Below are positions 11,700 to 23,699 of a stretch of 64,000 nt of DNA, piece by piece. The DNA comes from Agelaius tricolor. Lineage: Eukaryota > Chordata > Aves > Passeriformes > Icteridae. The notes below the pieces were generated by a model, which saw only the letters and a list, made by a program, of their open reading frames with translations, did not search any database and was not told the origin of the DNA. Position 1 is the stretch's first letter, and each line of letters begins with the position of its first letter. The translations under genes were made by a program, and so were the position numbers. The stretch covers positions 6,448,418-6,512,417 of the forward strand of contig JALJCS010000028.1 in NCBI GenBank assembly GCA_023055355.1, given 5' to 3'.

Positions 11700-11780
11700 A
11701 GCCTAAATAAGGCTTATTATAGTATAAACTTTGTATATGAGGCTAAACTTTATATATAAGGCTAAACTTTATACATAAGG

Positions 11781-11820
<40 letters not shown>

Positions 11821-11886
11821 CTTATTATAGTATAAACTTTGTATATGAGGCTAAACTTTATAAATAAGGCTAAACTTTATACATAA

Positions 11887-11921
<35 letters not shown>

Positions 11922-11945
11922 TTATTATATTATAAACTTTATATA
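11700..11945. repeat. TA microsatellites within a duplicated 110-bp unit
   Basis: The unit 'ggcttattatagtataaac', 'tttgtatatgaggctaaact', 'ttatacataagg' followed by a (TA)n run occurs twice, at about 11,711-11,818 and 11,819-11,920. A partial third copy follows (ggcttattatattataaact). The TA runs are about 37 and 32 bases. The unit probably expanded from the LTR-like repeat that continues downstream. Confidence 0.85.
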
Positions 11946-12475
11946 CATAAACTTTATATATGCCTTATTATATTATAAACTTTATCAGCCTAAACTGCCT
12001 AATAAAGAAATGACTGATCAGCTGTCTAATTAAGAAATGACACATAAATTAATAAGATGGCATTTAAATAAAATAACTTATTGTTATTTTTGACTTAATA
12101 ACTGTTTTTATTTTTGACTTAATAACTTAATAACTTGTGGTCTACAATGTGGATTTTTTATTTTTTGGTAAAAAGCTGGTGTTGTGTGTCTGCCCAGTGA
12201 AGATAACTGAGGTGCTTCATAATAACTTAATAATAACTTAATAACTCAATAATAACTTAATAATTCGTGGCCTGCAATGCAGATTTTTTATCCAAAAAAG
12301 CCTTTTTGGGGGTAAAAACTGGTGTTGTGTGCTTGCCCAGTGAAGATAACTGAGGTGCTTCATAATAACTTAATAATTCGTGGCCCGCAATGAGGATTTT
12401 TTAATCCAAAAAAGGCTTTTTTTGGGGGTAAAAAGCTGGTGGTGTGAGCCTGCCCCGTGAAGATAACTGAGGTTC
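11946..12475 (+). mobile_element. LTR-like dispersed repeat, copy 2, with internal tandem units
   Basis: The block shares with 14,930-15,060 and 23,830-23,945 the order 'aattaagaaatgacac', 'tttttgacttaata', 'tcgtggcctgcaatg' and 'attttttat'. A unit of about 117-143 bp ending in 'gtgaagataactgaggt' is repeated three times, with copies of that phrase at 12,197, 12,340 and 12,457. The copy has therefore undergone local tandem expansion after insertion. The family is not identified. Confidence 0.6.
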
Positions 12476-12560
12476 CATGGCAGAGGACAATGAGAGCTCG
12501 AACACCTGCGAAAGGCAGCAGGATCTGGGATGGAATTCCCAGAGGAGCTGGGATGGAATT

Positions 12561-12717
12561 CCCAGAGGAGCTGTGGATCCCTGGAAGTGCCCAAGGCCAG
12601 GCTGGACGGGGTTTGGAGCCACCTGGGACATTGGAAATTGTCCCTGACCACGGCAGGGGTGGCACAAAATTGGCCTTTGAGGTCCCTCCCGACCCAAACC
12701 ACACCAGGATTTTGAGA
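12561..12717 (+). mobile_element. CR1 LINE fragment, plus orientation
   Basis: It contains 'ggatccctggaagtgcccaa', 'ggccaggctggacggggttt', 'ggagccacctgggacattgg', 'tgtccctgaccacggcaggg' and 'cctcccgacccaaaccac'. It ends without clear 8-bp tail repeats and is truncated at the 5' side. Just upstream a 20-base unit (ggatggaattcccagaggag) is duplicated at about 12,529-12,570. Confidence 0.88.
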
Positions 12718-13009
12718 TAATCAGAAAGTTCAACACCAGGGAGTTCCTCATCCCTAAGGAAGGGCAACCAATACCTTCACTCTCATCTACAAATATAGTT
12801 TTTATGGCCAAAAAAACCAAACAAAAAAGCGGTTTATGTCATTTTTTTCTGTAAGAAAACACTGTGGACACCAATGCTGCAATTTTGGTAACGAGTGGAA
12901 ACACAGATTGAGCCTCAAAGTAATGCCCCACTGTTCTGAGGGGATGTTTTTTGTCAGTTCAGTTTTAATGGGCCCTTCCAAGCCAGGATATTCAATGGTT
13001 TTATATTGA
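12718..13009. other. Unassigned sequence
   Basis: This is mixed AT-rich sequence with no gene or repeat I recognise. Confidence 0.4.
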
Positions 13010-13290
13010 ATCTATATTTCTTATATTTATATAAGAAATATATTATATAGTATATTTACATATTAAATATATTATATAGTATGTGTATATAATTATATTA
13101 TATTGAACTTATTTGTAGTTCTATTTTATATTTCTAATTTGTATTTCTAATTTGTATTTCTAATTTATATTTCTATTTTATATTTCTAATTTATATTAAT
13201 CATTTATATGTGTAATTTACATTTACACTTTATTTTTATATTATTTCTTTTCTATTTTAAATTATTTTGTATTATTTCTTTTATATACAG
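13010..13290. repeat. AT-rich low-complexity tract
   Basis: Variants of 'tatatttctaatttgtattt' are repeated, with TATA-rich stretches before and after. G is nearly absent from the + strand. It is low-complexity DNA with no coding potential. Confidence 0.8.
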
Positions 13291-14380
13291 GTACTGCAAT
13301 GTCAAGATTGTAATTTGGAGTTCACCCTCAGCCACTAAAACACAGCAGAAAGAGGAACAGAACCACTGCACCCAAATGGCTGTAAAATGGAAAAAAATAA
13401 AAAAAACTTAAATAAGTTTAGCTTTGAAATCTCTAAATTTCCAAATTTTCAGCTTTCCATTATCAACAGCAAAAATTAAGGAGTTGGCAAGATTATTTTA
13501 GGCAGGAATTGAACAGTGTGAGAGGTGTGAGAGCACCACAAGTGACTGCAGAGTGCACAGGAATTCCCCACGATGGCACTTTTCATAATTAAATCTGCCC
13601 GCATTTAATTGGCAGCTAAATGTGGTTTTCCTTCCTAAAATTTAGGAAAATCTACACAGAAAACAACAACCAGAGCCTTTAATCCTCAGCACACCTCGGT
13701 GGGAGGACGTGCAAGGGAATAGCTGAGGATTTCCTCAACACCAGATTTGGAATTTTCAGCTCCTTCAAGGACAAGTTCAAGTCCCCGAGGAGTCACTTCA
13801 GCTCTTCAGTGCCTTTAATGAGATCAGCTGGGTGAATGGGGGGCTCTGAGTGGCCTTTAAATGGAAATGCCTTGAAAAGGAATGAAAAGAAAAGGTTTTA
13901 TGGAGCATTTTAAGGTTTTCAGTTGGGCTTTTTAGTTGGTTGGGGGTTTTGGTGTGGTGGTTTTTGTTTGGTTGGGTTTTTTGGGGGGTTTTGCTGTTGT
14001 TTTGTTGGGGTTTCTTGATTTATTTTGGGGGCTTGGGGTGGGGGGTGAGTGGGGGGAGTTGTTTGGGGTTTATTTGATTATTTATTGTAATTTGACCCCA
14101 AGTTTAGGAATAGATTGAGAACTTCCAGCCCAGCCCTGCTCACCCTGTCAGCAAACCTCCAGGAACCTCCAGTTTGGGCAGGAAAAATAAAACCCCTGAA
14201 GCAGAAGAATTCAAACAGCGGACCCAGCTCGTCCCTGTCTGCACTCTCTGCCCTCTTGATTTTGTCCTTGACTCTTCTGAACCCATCTCAGCCTCCTCTG
14301 AGCTCCCTGGGAACCTTTTCAACACCTCCCCCCTGAGCTGAAGCAGGGATTGACACCCCCAGCACCTCTGGCTTTGTGGA
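13291..14380. other. Unassigned sequence containing a G/T-rich tract (13,921-14,075)
   Basis: No gene is seen. The part at 13,921-14,075 is almost purely G and T on the + strand, with many G runs of three to seven (for example ttggggggttttgctg). It is therefore a candidate G-quadruplex former. The remainder, around 14,100-14,380, is mixed sequence with short frames only. Confidence 0.5.
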
Positions 14381-14449
14381 TCAGGTTGGGATTAAATGTG
14401 TGGGATGGTGTTTCTTGTTTGGGCTCAGATGTTTGTTAGTTTTTATTTT

Positions 14450-14870
14450 AAAAATGAATAGCTTTATTTCTATTATAGTTTTATAATATAGTTATTATAT
14501 TTTATATGTATATGTATAGGTATATTTATATTTTATATGTATATTTATATGTATATGTATAGGTACATTTATATTTTATATGTATATGTATATGTATGTG
14601 TATATGTATGTATATATTTATATTTATATTTATATTTATATTTATATCTATATCTATATCTATATCTATATCTATATCTATATTTATATTGTATTTATGT
14701 TGTATCTATATTATACTTATATTAATAGTTACTTATAGTAGTTTATATTTATTTATATTTAACTTTACTTTTATCTATAAAACAAAAAATAAATGCATAT
14801 TTTTAAATTATATTTATATTTTATATATGTATTTTATAATACAGATATCATATTCTTTTTAATTAATATT
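14450..14870. repeat. TATATT/TATATC microsatellite inside LTR-like copy
   Basis: Long strings of tatatt, tatatg and tatatc hexamers lie at the point where the homologous copy at 23,756-23,770 has only 'cttatctatgttgg'. It is therefore an expansion inside the element rather than a pre-existing array. Frames encoding Tyr/Ile/Leu strings are artefacts. Confidence 0.85.
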
Positions 14871-15079
14871 ACAGTCTCACAAACTGTGAGTTCTCCAGCA
14901 CTTCATTCTAACAAACTAAAAACGGAGCTGTATTTTTCTCTCTATAAGGTTTTTTAAGGATAAACCGTCCAATTAAGGAATGACACCTTAAATTATTTTT
15001 ACTTTTGACTTAATGACTAAATACTCGTGGCCTGCAATGGGGAATTTTTTATCTAAGTACACAAAACCACTTAAACCCG

Positions 15080-15200
15080 TGGAGAAGAAGGTGAAGAAGG
15101 AGGAGAAGGAGAAAGAGAGAAGAAGGAGAAGGAGGAGGAGGAGAAAAAGGAGAAGAAGAAGGAGAGAAGAAGGTGAAGAAGAAGGTGAAGAAGAAGGAGC
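15080..15200. repeat. Purine (GAAGGA-type) tract inside LTR-like copy
   Basis: This is an agg/aag-rich purine run of about 120 bases. It sits directly after the shared phrase 'acccgtggagaag' and before the shared 3' part. The same site in other copies carries about 250 bases (24,394) or about 25 bases (inverted copy near 45,430). Confidence 0.85.
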
Positions 15201-15385
15201 AGCCACTGCCCTAAAACCTCCATCTTGCTCTATATATATTCCTATATTCTAAAACCCTTAAACTCTAAGTTTCCCACCCTGTGATATCACACACTTCTAT
15301 CCAAACTCCACACCCACCATCCCAGTTCTGCCATTCCATTCTGGAAGCTTCTCCACAGCCTCAGGTCAATGCAGGGTTCTCTTGG

Positions 15386-16138
15386 CTGCCCAATTCCACT
15401 TGGGGACATCAAACTGTGCCTTGGTAATTTTACAGCACTTTTGTCTGGCCCAGCACTTACAGGAGATGAGGAAAGTAGAATTAAAATTATTCAGTGCAGG
15501 CCTCCTGAAAAGTGGGGGGGACTTTTGTGGTGGGCAGGACAGCTCTGAGTTCTAGAAATGCGCCATAAAATTCAAATTTTTTTTTCAATCCAATTGATTC
15601 AATCAAATTGATTCAATCAAATTGATTCAATCAGATTTGTTTCATTACCCCTGTAACCATGCTGGCCAGCACCAGGAAGGGACACAGGAGCTGAAGGGTG
15701 AAACACCTTGGGCTGGGGTTTGGGGCTTGGGTTGCTGATCGAGGGGAGCGCTGCAGGTGAGCGCGGGCTGCTCCACCCAGCTGAGGTTTCCTGAACTGAA
15801 TTTGTGCTAAGGGATTCCCAGAGAGCTCCAATGGACACTGGAAAGGATCTGATTTGTTAATAAGGTTTTTGGGGTTTTTTTCCCCAAGAAGCCAACAAAT
15901 CCTTTCATTGCTGGTGGATTTTACACTGCAGAGCAAAGAGAAGCTGTGGCCACGCCAGGGGCATCCTGCAGGGTAGGGCCAGAGGCAGAAATTCAACTTT
16001 CCTGAACCTAAACCCTCCTTTCCTGAACCCAAACCTTGGAGTTCTGCCTTTCCAAACCTCAGCCCTGCCTCCCCAGGCCAGCCTAGCTAAGCTCAGCTCA
16101 GCACAAACCACACCCAGCTGCCCTGAGCAGGAATAAAA
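15386..16138. other. Unassigned sequence with 15-bp tandem repeat
   Basis: A unit 'attgattcaatcaa' is repeated about four times at 15,585-15,640. Otherwise this is mixed sequence with no recognised gene. Open frames on the minus strand of about 100-133 codons carry no domain. Confidence 0.45.
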
Positions 16139-16882
16139 AGGAGTTAAATAACCCCAAAATAACAAAAACCCCAAAATAACCAAAAACGGTGTTAAATAAC
16201 CCCAAAATAACAAAAAAAAGAAAAAACCGAAATAACAAAAACTCCAAAATAACCAAAACCAGTGTTAAATAACCCCAAAATAACAAAAAAACCCAAAATA
16301 ACAAAAACCCCAAAATAACCAAAACGGTGTTAAATAACCCCAAAATAACAAAAAACCCAAAATAACAAAAAAAACCCCAAAAACAAAAATAACCAAAAAG
16401 GGGTTAAATAACCCCCCAAAAAACCAAAAAACCCAAAATAACAAAAAAACCCCCCAAAATAAAATAAAATAAAATAAAATAACCGAATAACGAAAAAAGG
16501 TGTTAAATAACCCCAAAATAACAAAAAACCCAAAAAACAAAAATAACCAAAAAGGGGTTAAATAACCCCCCAAAAAACCAAAAAACCAAAAATAACAAAA
16601 AAAACCAAAATAAAATAAAATAAAATAACCAAATAGCGAAAAAAGGTGTTAAATAACCCCAAAATAACAAAAAAACCAAAAAACAAAAAAAAACCAAAAT
16701 AAAAAAAACCCAAAATTAAAAAAAACAACAAATAACAAAAAAAGGTGTTAAATAACCCAAAATAACAAAAAACCCCAAAATAACAAAAACCCAAAATAAC
16801 AAAAAAAAAACCAAAAAAACCAAAAAAAACCAAAAAAACCCCGCAAAAATAACCCAAAAAGGTGTTAAATAACCCCAAAAAC
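16139..16882. repeat. A/C-rich array, almost G-free on the + strand
   Basis: Variants of 'ggtgttaaataaccccaaaa' followed by 'taacaaaaaacccaaaataa' alternate irregularly for about 740 bases. On the minus strand this gives regularly spaced GGGG runs. Minus-strand frames of 60-118 codons (Phe/Gly/Tyr/Leu-rich) are translations of the array and not proteins. Confidence 0.92.
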
Positions 16883-18884
16883 CACCTCAGCACACCCTCC
16901 ACGGCGGGACACATTTAAAACCCAGCTGCTTGGGCTGTTTGCTCTCAGCTCAGGAGTCGAGCAGCACAAAGCACTTGGAGAGAAGGAGCCCAAACCCCCT
17001 CTGCCCTTGAGCAGTCTTTGCCCAGAGCCAGGAGTGACACAGCAGTGATTGGACACCGAGGCTCTGCTTGTTTCTCTAATGGGTTTTTTGTTCCAAGCAC
17101 CCAGAATTTCCCCAGGTCAGGCTGACATAAAAGTGCAAGGGATCCGGGAGGCTCCTGTGCTTTCAAACCGCTGCATTTTGGCAGCAGCACTAACTCTTGG
17201 TGGAATTACTCCTTTCCCCCTCTAATAATCCACTTAAAAAAATATAGAGAGGGGAATTTGTCTGTCTGAGCTGCAGAACGCAGCAGTGGCAGGGCTTCCA
17301 TTTATAGTCCTTGCAGGTGTGGGTTTGCTCCCAAATTCCTGCAGAGCCTCTAAAAATTGGGTTTATTTCTCGCCAGCAGCTGCTGGACAATCCAGGTGAA
17401 CTTGGTGAGGGTTAGAAGAAATAAATAAAATAAATCAGCCGAATAAATCCCTCCAGGAACAGCCCTGCTCTGGCTGCTCCAGAGGCAAAACTTCCCTTTG
17501 TTGAGGGAAATACCCTGAGACTTTTGTCCTGGCCCAGCACATGAGGCACAACTGACAGGCCAAGGGATCAAAGTCTCCCCTTTATCACCATGCACTTGGC
17601 AGAAATGTAAACTTCCCCATCCAGGGCCCAGAAATGCCTTTGAACTCGCTCAGGGAGAGCCCAAAGGTGTCTCAAGGAGTGAAAACTGCCCAAATGACAA
17701 AGGCAGCTCAGGTAGATTGTGCTGGAGAAGGGGAATTTTTCTTCCATCTGCCTTTGTTTTAAAGTTTTCAGGGGAAAATTGTGTTAATGTTGGCGTATTT
17801 GGTATCTTTTGGTAACAACAGAGAGGCAAAAATGAAAGTATCAGAGGATGTTTTTTCATCTAGACATTGTTGGTTTGATAGTGGAATGGTTTTTTAAACA
17901 GGAAAAAAATCAAGGGGTGTGCAATTCCAAAGGAAAAGTTTGTGCACATAAAATCCACCTCCCATCCCACCCCAGCTGCAAGAAGTAAGGGAAGAGCAGA
18001 GACAGGAAGAAATGAAGAAAAAAAAGAAAATGAAGAAAAAGAGAAGTGGATGAAGAAAGAAGAAAATGAAGAATGAAGGAATGAAGAAAAACCTTATCAG
18101 GAGGCAGAATCAACAGCAAGACAGAGAACCAGCAGTGCTGAACTTTCCCAAGGGGAGATCACCAAGAGCTCACCAGGATCTGGAGCATAAAACTCACACA
18201 GCTCTGCAATTCCTACAGGAGGATTACTCCAAAAGTTTGGTTTAAAAATTCCCTCGTATCATAAAAAACCCAAAAATTTAAAAATTGCATTCTGGTGAAA
18301 GAAAACGCAATTTTTTGAAACTGTTCTAAAACATTTAAAAACCTAGATATTTTAGATATTTAATATATTTAAAAAGATTTCATATTTATCTAAAAACATT
18401 TAGAATATTCCTTTTTTTTCCCTGATTTCTGCAGCCATCCTGGGTATGACACTGCAGGACAGAAGCAATGGGGGAGCTGCAAGTGTTGAGAGCGAGAGGG
18501 GCAACAACCACTGGGAAAGGGGTGAGCAAAACTCTTCAGCCCAATGGAAAGGGTGAGTTTCCATTGGGCTGGAATAGAAACTCCAAAACCCGAGTGGGTG
18601 TCCCAGGCTGAGGCTCTGACAGAGCCTAAAGACAAAATCAGGGCTTGCCAGGGGCTGTAAAAACCCAGAGCCAACGACAACAGTTTAGGTGTGTGCTTAG
18701 ATTTCGTACCTGCAGAGAAGTGGGTTTTGTTTGGCAGCAGAAAGGGCCTTTAATATCCTCTGGGTAGGCACACAAGACACAACCACCAGCAGCTGGAAAG
18801 GAGAGGAAACCCTGAGGAATCCTAAAGACCTGGCTGGTAGCATCACAGGGATACAGCTGGGGGGAAGTTTAGGGTGGATTCAAG
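16883..18884. other. Unassigned intergenic sequence
   Basis: No gene or transposon is recognised. An A/G-rich patch (gaagaaaatgaagaa-type) lies at about 17,995-18,090, and an AT-rich part at about 18,290-18,420. Open frames are short (60-100 codons), overlapping and without domains. Confidence 0.5.
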
Positions 18885-18985
18885 AAGAATCGCGCAAAAT
18901 TCAAGCAGAATCGCGCAAAATTCAAGCAGAATTGTGCGAAATTCAAGCAGAATTCAAGCAGAATTCAAGCAGAATTGTGCAAAAC
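18885..18985. repeat. 20-bp tandem repeat (attcaagcagaatcgcgcaa)
   Basis: The unit, including shortened versions, is repeated about five times. The CpG-containing 'tcgcgcaa' in the first copies becomes 'ttgtgcaa' later, consistent with CpG decay between copies. Confidence 0.88.
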
Positions 18986-19224
18986 CAACTTTTCTCTGAA
19001 TAAAGGGATTTGCAAAGCGAAGCCATCAGGAAATAGAAGCACCTACCAGGAATCTGCAGCAGCCAGACTGATCCAGAGGGGTGGGAATCGCTCTGCTGCT
19101 CCTCAGAGCTCAGACCCACAGCTAAAGCAAACACCAGAGAGTTTCCCTTTCCCAAGGGACTGCTGAAAATGGCTTTACCTGAGCAGCTTCAAAGAGGAAT
19201 TTGAGATGTGGGGTTTTGTCTGTG

Positions 19225-19255
<31 letters not shown>

Positions 19256-20640
19256 AAAAAAAAAGGGCAAGACAGCAGCCAGAGACAGAAAGGGGAAGGA
19301 AAGAGGGGAAGAACCAAGAAGGAAGTGCCAGCTCTTTGACACCTTTGTGATGGAGTTTGATTTGTAAAGCAGAACAGAGCCCCTTCCCTTTCCCTGGCCT
19401 GCCCTCTCTAATCTGATTTTAGGAGAACTCTCGGAGATGAATCATCCCTGCCTGGCCCAGAAGTTCTGCCTCAGAGGGGCTCTGCAGGTCACCCCTGCCC
19501 TGCCCTCCCCATGCACCCACAGGCTGCAGCAGGAGCCCAAACCTTGGCCAAACCTGCCCTGGGGACACCCAAAGTGCCCCCACCCTAAAATAAATGAAAT
19601 TATTTTAATAATAATTATAATAATAATAATTTTGGAAGAGCATGAATCAGGCCTGTCATTCTTTTTTTTTCCCCCCCTTTATCCTTGAACTACATCACAC
19701 GAGCTGTCTTTTGGAGACTTGATCCTGCACTCCTGATCAGGGGAGCAAAACTCACCATGACTTCATTTTTGAGACTCTGTGTCACTTTAGGACGTGAAAC
19801 AGAAAGATGTGGACACTGGCTTTTTCTAAGACAAAAAAGAGGGGTTTTAAATTCTGATTTTAACATTTATAGATTTCTAAAAGTGACAGTGGATTGGAAG
19901 GTGACAGTGCCACCTCTGCAATGACACTGGACAAACTAACAGCTAATCAAATTTCATTTCTTTTATTAAAGGATGCAAACCAACAAGCTATCTACATAAT
20001 GTGTGTGAGAAAGTTTGTTACAAAAATACAAACATTCAAAAGTTTAGAAAAAACTTAAAAAAATAAAGACAACAACCCTGCATTTTCATTTAGAGAAAAA
20101 CTAAGTTCCTTCCTTCCCACCACACATTCCTGGACATCCAGGGCAGCTGCCAGGATCCAGGGCTGAACTTTCCTCTGCTGGGGATGGAAATGCCTCAGTT
20201 TGGCTTTCCCTGCTCTTCATCTGCTGTGCTGAGCCCTGGTTTCTCTCCTTGATCCCCCCAAAAACACTCAGGGATTTGTTTTTATGAGGTGCTGAGCCCC
20301 TGCTCCCCGCGCAGGAGGGAGGGAGGCTCTGCTCAGCACCCCAGAGAGCCCAGGGGAGGAAGGACATCCCTGAGGAATGCTCAGACTGGGATCAAGGATC
20401 CCACACAGCAAAAAACCCCCTTGGTCTGTGCCTCTGGGCTGGACAAGCTCTGGACAGAGGTTTCTGGTGGTGTGGAGCTCTCCCCAGCTCTGGCTGAGCA
20501 GGAGTTCCCTACCTGAGCTCCTCGTGGCCACGGGGTTTCATTCTGGGGCTGGAGACTCTCTCCAGTGGCAATTCCAGCAGTTGTGCTCAGCAAAACCTCC
20601 CCTACCTGCTCTGGCAGCACAGAATCCACCTGATTCCTGG
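18986..20640. other. Unassigned sequence with poly(A) tract
   Basis: An A run of about 29 bases plus further A/G sequence lies at 19,225-19,290, and a TAA/T tract at about 19,600-19,680. AT-rich 19,930-20,100 has no open frame. From 20,100 to 20,640 the GC content is higher with overlapping short frames. No gene is recognised. Confidence 0.45.
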
Positions 20641-20928
20641 GTCTCCCTGTGCTTGAAATCCCAAATCTCTCCTTTTCCCTTGGATTTTGCCCATGTTTCC
20701 TCATGGATTTCCCTGAAATCCCAAATCTCTTCTTTTCCCTTGGATTCTGCCCATGTTTCCTTGTGGATTTCCCTGAAATCCCAAATCTCTCATTTTTCCT
20801 TGGATTCTGCCCACGTTTCCTCGTGGATTTCCCTGAAATCCCAAATCTCTCCTTTTCCCTTGGATTCTGCCCACGTTTCCTCATGGATTTCCCTGAAATC
20901 CCAGATCTCTCCTTTTCCCCCGATTCTG
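20641..20928. repeat. 60-bp minisatellite, about 5 copies
   Basis: The unit is 'ggatttccctgaaatcccaa', 'atctctccttttcccttgga' and 'ttctgcccatgtttcctcat'. It repeats at exactly 60 bases, with about 1-4 differences between copies. Since 60 is a multiple of three, all frames stay open through it. This accounts for the apparent 252-codon plus and 167-codon minus frames. Confidence 0.95.
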
Positions 20929-21432
20929 TGCTGTCCAGGACACTGCAGAGCAGAAGTCACTCAGTGCCCAGCACACCCAGCCCTTGCTGTGCATCACTGG
21001 CACCTCCCAAGGTCCCAGAATCCAAGGGAAATTCTTTTATGGACACCTCAGGAAGAAGAAATCATCTCAAAGCAGAACCAAGCTCTTTTTGATGCCTGGA
21101 AGTTTGTGAGACCCAGCTGTGCCTGTGCCAGGTGACACAGCCTGGGCAGAAGGGAGGGATGAGGAGAAGACCCCAAGGGTGCACAGGGGGTTCAGAACAG
21201 GACCAGGAACAGATTCCAACTATCCCAAATCCCAGCCCTCCTTGGAAGATGTGAGAGGCTTCATTTCCCTGCTTGGTACCTCTTGGATGTGAGGGATTTC
21301 ATAGGGGCAGAGCAGTGGCACTGCCCCTTGCCAGGTGCCAGCCTGAGGGGATGGAGGAGGAGGAATTTCCATGCCCAAAGATCCAGGAAAGGATTTCACA
21401 GCTGAACCTGACAAATCCCTGCTGCATTCCCT
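20929..21432. other. Unassigned sequence
   Basis: This is mixed sequence between two tandem arrays. No gene is recognised. Confidence 0.4.
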
Positions 21433-22386
21433 GGATGGGATGGAATGGATGGATGATGGAGGGATGGATGGACAGGGATGGATGGATGGATGGATGGATG
21501 GATGGATGGATGGATGGATGGATGGATGGATGATGGATGGATGGATGGATGATGGATGGATGATGGAGGGATGGATGGATGGATGGATGGATGGATGGAT
21601 GGATGGACAGGGATGGATGGATGGATGGATGGATGGATGGATGGATGGATGGATGGACAGGGATGGATGGATGATGGATGGATGGATGGATGATGGATGG
21701 ATGGACAGACGGACGGACGGACGGATGGATGGATGGATGGATGATGGATGGATGGATGATGGATGGATGGATGATGGATGGATGGATGGATGGATGGATG
21801 GACAGGGATGGATGGATGGATGGATGGATGGATGGATGGATGGATGGATGGATGAGGGATGGATGGATGGACAGGGATGGAGGGATGGATGGATGGATGG
21901 ATGGATGATGGATGGATGGATGGATGGATGGATGGATGATGGATGGATGGATGGATGATGGATGGATGGATGGATGGATGGATGGATGGATGATGGATGG
22001 ACAGGGATGGATGGATGGATGGATGATGGATGGATGGATGGATGGATGCACGGATGGATGGATGGATGGATGGATGGATGATGGATGGATGGAAAGACGG
22101 ACGGATGGATGGATGGATGGATGGATGGACAGGGATGGATGGATGGATGGATGAGGGATGGATGGATGGACAGGGATGGATGGATGGATGATGGATGGAT
22201 GGATGGATGGATGGATGGATGGACGGATGGACAGGGATGGATGGATGGATGGACAGGGATGGATGGATGGATGGATGGATGATGGATGGATGGATGGATG
22301 CATGGATGGATGGATGGATGGATGGACAGGGATGGATGGCTGATGGATGGATGGATGGATGGATGGATGGATGCATGGATGCATGC
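21433..22386. repeat. TGGA tetranucleotide array with higher-order variants
   Basis: About 950 bases of tggatgga are interrupted by periodic variants: tgatgga, gacaggga, gagggatgg, gacagacggacggacgg and gatgcatgga. Mixed variants recur in blocks, showing higher-order duplication. Frames of 370+ codons (minus strand, His-Pro-Ser-Ile) and 195 codons (plus strand, Met-Asp-Gly-Trp) are repeat translations. Confidence 0.97.
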
Positions 22387-22396
22387 ATAACAATTC

Positions 22397-22452
22397 CACT
22401 GCAGGGGTTTGGAACAAGATGATCTTTAAGATCCCTTCCTACCCAAACCACA
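22397..22452 (+). mobile_element. CR1 LINE 3' end remnant
   Basis: 'actgcaggggtttggaacaa', 'gatgatctttaagatccctt' and 'cctacccaaaccac' match the last segment of CR1 before its tail. Its start coincides with the end of the TGGA array, so the array may have disrupted or expanded inside the element. Confidence 0.8.
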
Positions 22453-23699
22453 TCCCAAAACCCAAATTTTCCCAACAGTGAGCTGATGAATTCAATAAAA
22501 GTTAAACTAATTTTAAAAGCCACTCATATTATATTTGAACAGTGACCTGAGCTGAAATTAATAAACATTTAAAAAATTAAATAAGCCCGTTATATTTAAC
22601 CTTTATATGGAACCATCACTGAATAAAGGCTGCAGGCTGATCTCCAGTGCCATGAGGTGTTCTCTGTGCTGATATTTTACCATTTCTCCTCACTTTCAGC
22701 TTGCTCAGCTCCCCTAGCAGGCCCTGCACAGAGGGAGGAGTGAGATTGAGTGAGCAGGGCACGGACACTGTGGGGTTCTCAGAGCCACAGACCTGTGTGT
22801 GACCACAGCCAAGTTCCTTCTCTCTCCACCACTGTTCCTTTTTTTCACCTCTTTCTCCTTAGGTTAAGCTCATGACAAGATTTGTGACGTCCTGGTTTGG
22901 CAGATCGCACCCATCTAAGGTCTTTTCAAAGCAGTGCTCATTTCCCTGAGCATCTCCACAGCACCTGCCTGCTGGGGCAGTGATTTCAGCTGGCACAAAC
23001 CCCAAAATGCACATTTTAAATTCATCTAATTAAGAAATCTCCTTAAAATAATTATTTGCCTTTCATTTCTGTGTCATCACTAGAAAAGCAACACAGTAAA
23101 CTGATTTAAAATGCCGATTACAAAACCAACACAGAAATGTGCAGCAACCCCAGGAAGAAAAAATTCCTCTGTCCAAAATTTAAATTTAAAAAGAAAAATA
23201 GGTGTTTGCCCTGGTAAAGCTGCAACTTTTCCCTCTGAACTTTGTAAAACTTCATCCCCAAATGGATTGACTTTTACATTATCTGACATTTCCTCATTAG
23301 CTTCTTTGCTTTCTCCCCTTTCCCTGCAAAAAGGCCCTTGAGTCTAACGATGTCAGAAGTCTCTGAAATTTGACAGATCTTACATTTCCAGCTCATTTTC
23401 TAATGAGTTTGTACATCAGGACTGATTAGTGTAATAAAGAATTCATGAAGCAAATAAATGTAACATGAAGACACCTTGAAGAGAGGAAAGAAAGAGCAAG
23501 TCAAACATGTTGAGAAAAGGTCTGGCCTTTTTAACCTTCATTTAATCGTTCTGACAAAGACACTTCATCAAAGAGCCTTGGCAGGTATTTGGACTTTGTG
23601 CACGGCAAAACCAGGCTTTGAACTTCTGCTCTGCATTACCCAGGAGAAGCCATCATTAGCCTCATTTAGGCACGAGGAGTCTCTGCTTCTTTTCTGTCA
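22453..23699. promoter_or_regulatory. Intergenic DNA with candidate conserved noncoding block (about 23,000-23,480)
   Basis: There is no gene. From 23,000 to 23,480 the sequence is complex and AT-rich ('catctaattaagaaatctcc', 'gactgattagtgtaataaag', 'ttctaatgagtttgtac') with only short frames. Texture suggests an enhancer, and conservation is untested. Confidence 0.3.

Larger units (their letters stand above)
14381..15385 (+). mobile_element. LTR-like dispersed repeat, copy 3, with two internal expansions
   Basis: The start 'ggattaaatgtgtgggatgg' and 'gctcagatgtttgtta' matches 23,708-23,756. The middle (from 'agtctcacaaactgtgag' to 'cctgcaatggggaa') matches 23,771-23,940. 'cacttaaacccgtggagaag' matches 24,385-24,402. 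The 3' part (15,211-15,385) matches 2,521-2,700 and 24,657-24,830. Between matched parts lie an AT-rich expansion (about 14,450-14,870) and a purine tract (15,080-15,200). The element is thus a defined unit into which simple repeats have grown. I see no coding sequence and cannot name the family. Confidence 0.65.

Noticed and set aside
20377..21135. 252-codon plus frame
   Set aside because: The middle is the 60-bp minisatellite, whose period divisible by three keeps frames open. The flanks have no domain.
21299..22523. 370+ codon His-Pro-Ser-Ile frames
   Set aside because: They are a direct translation of the TGGA microsatellite.
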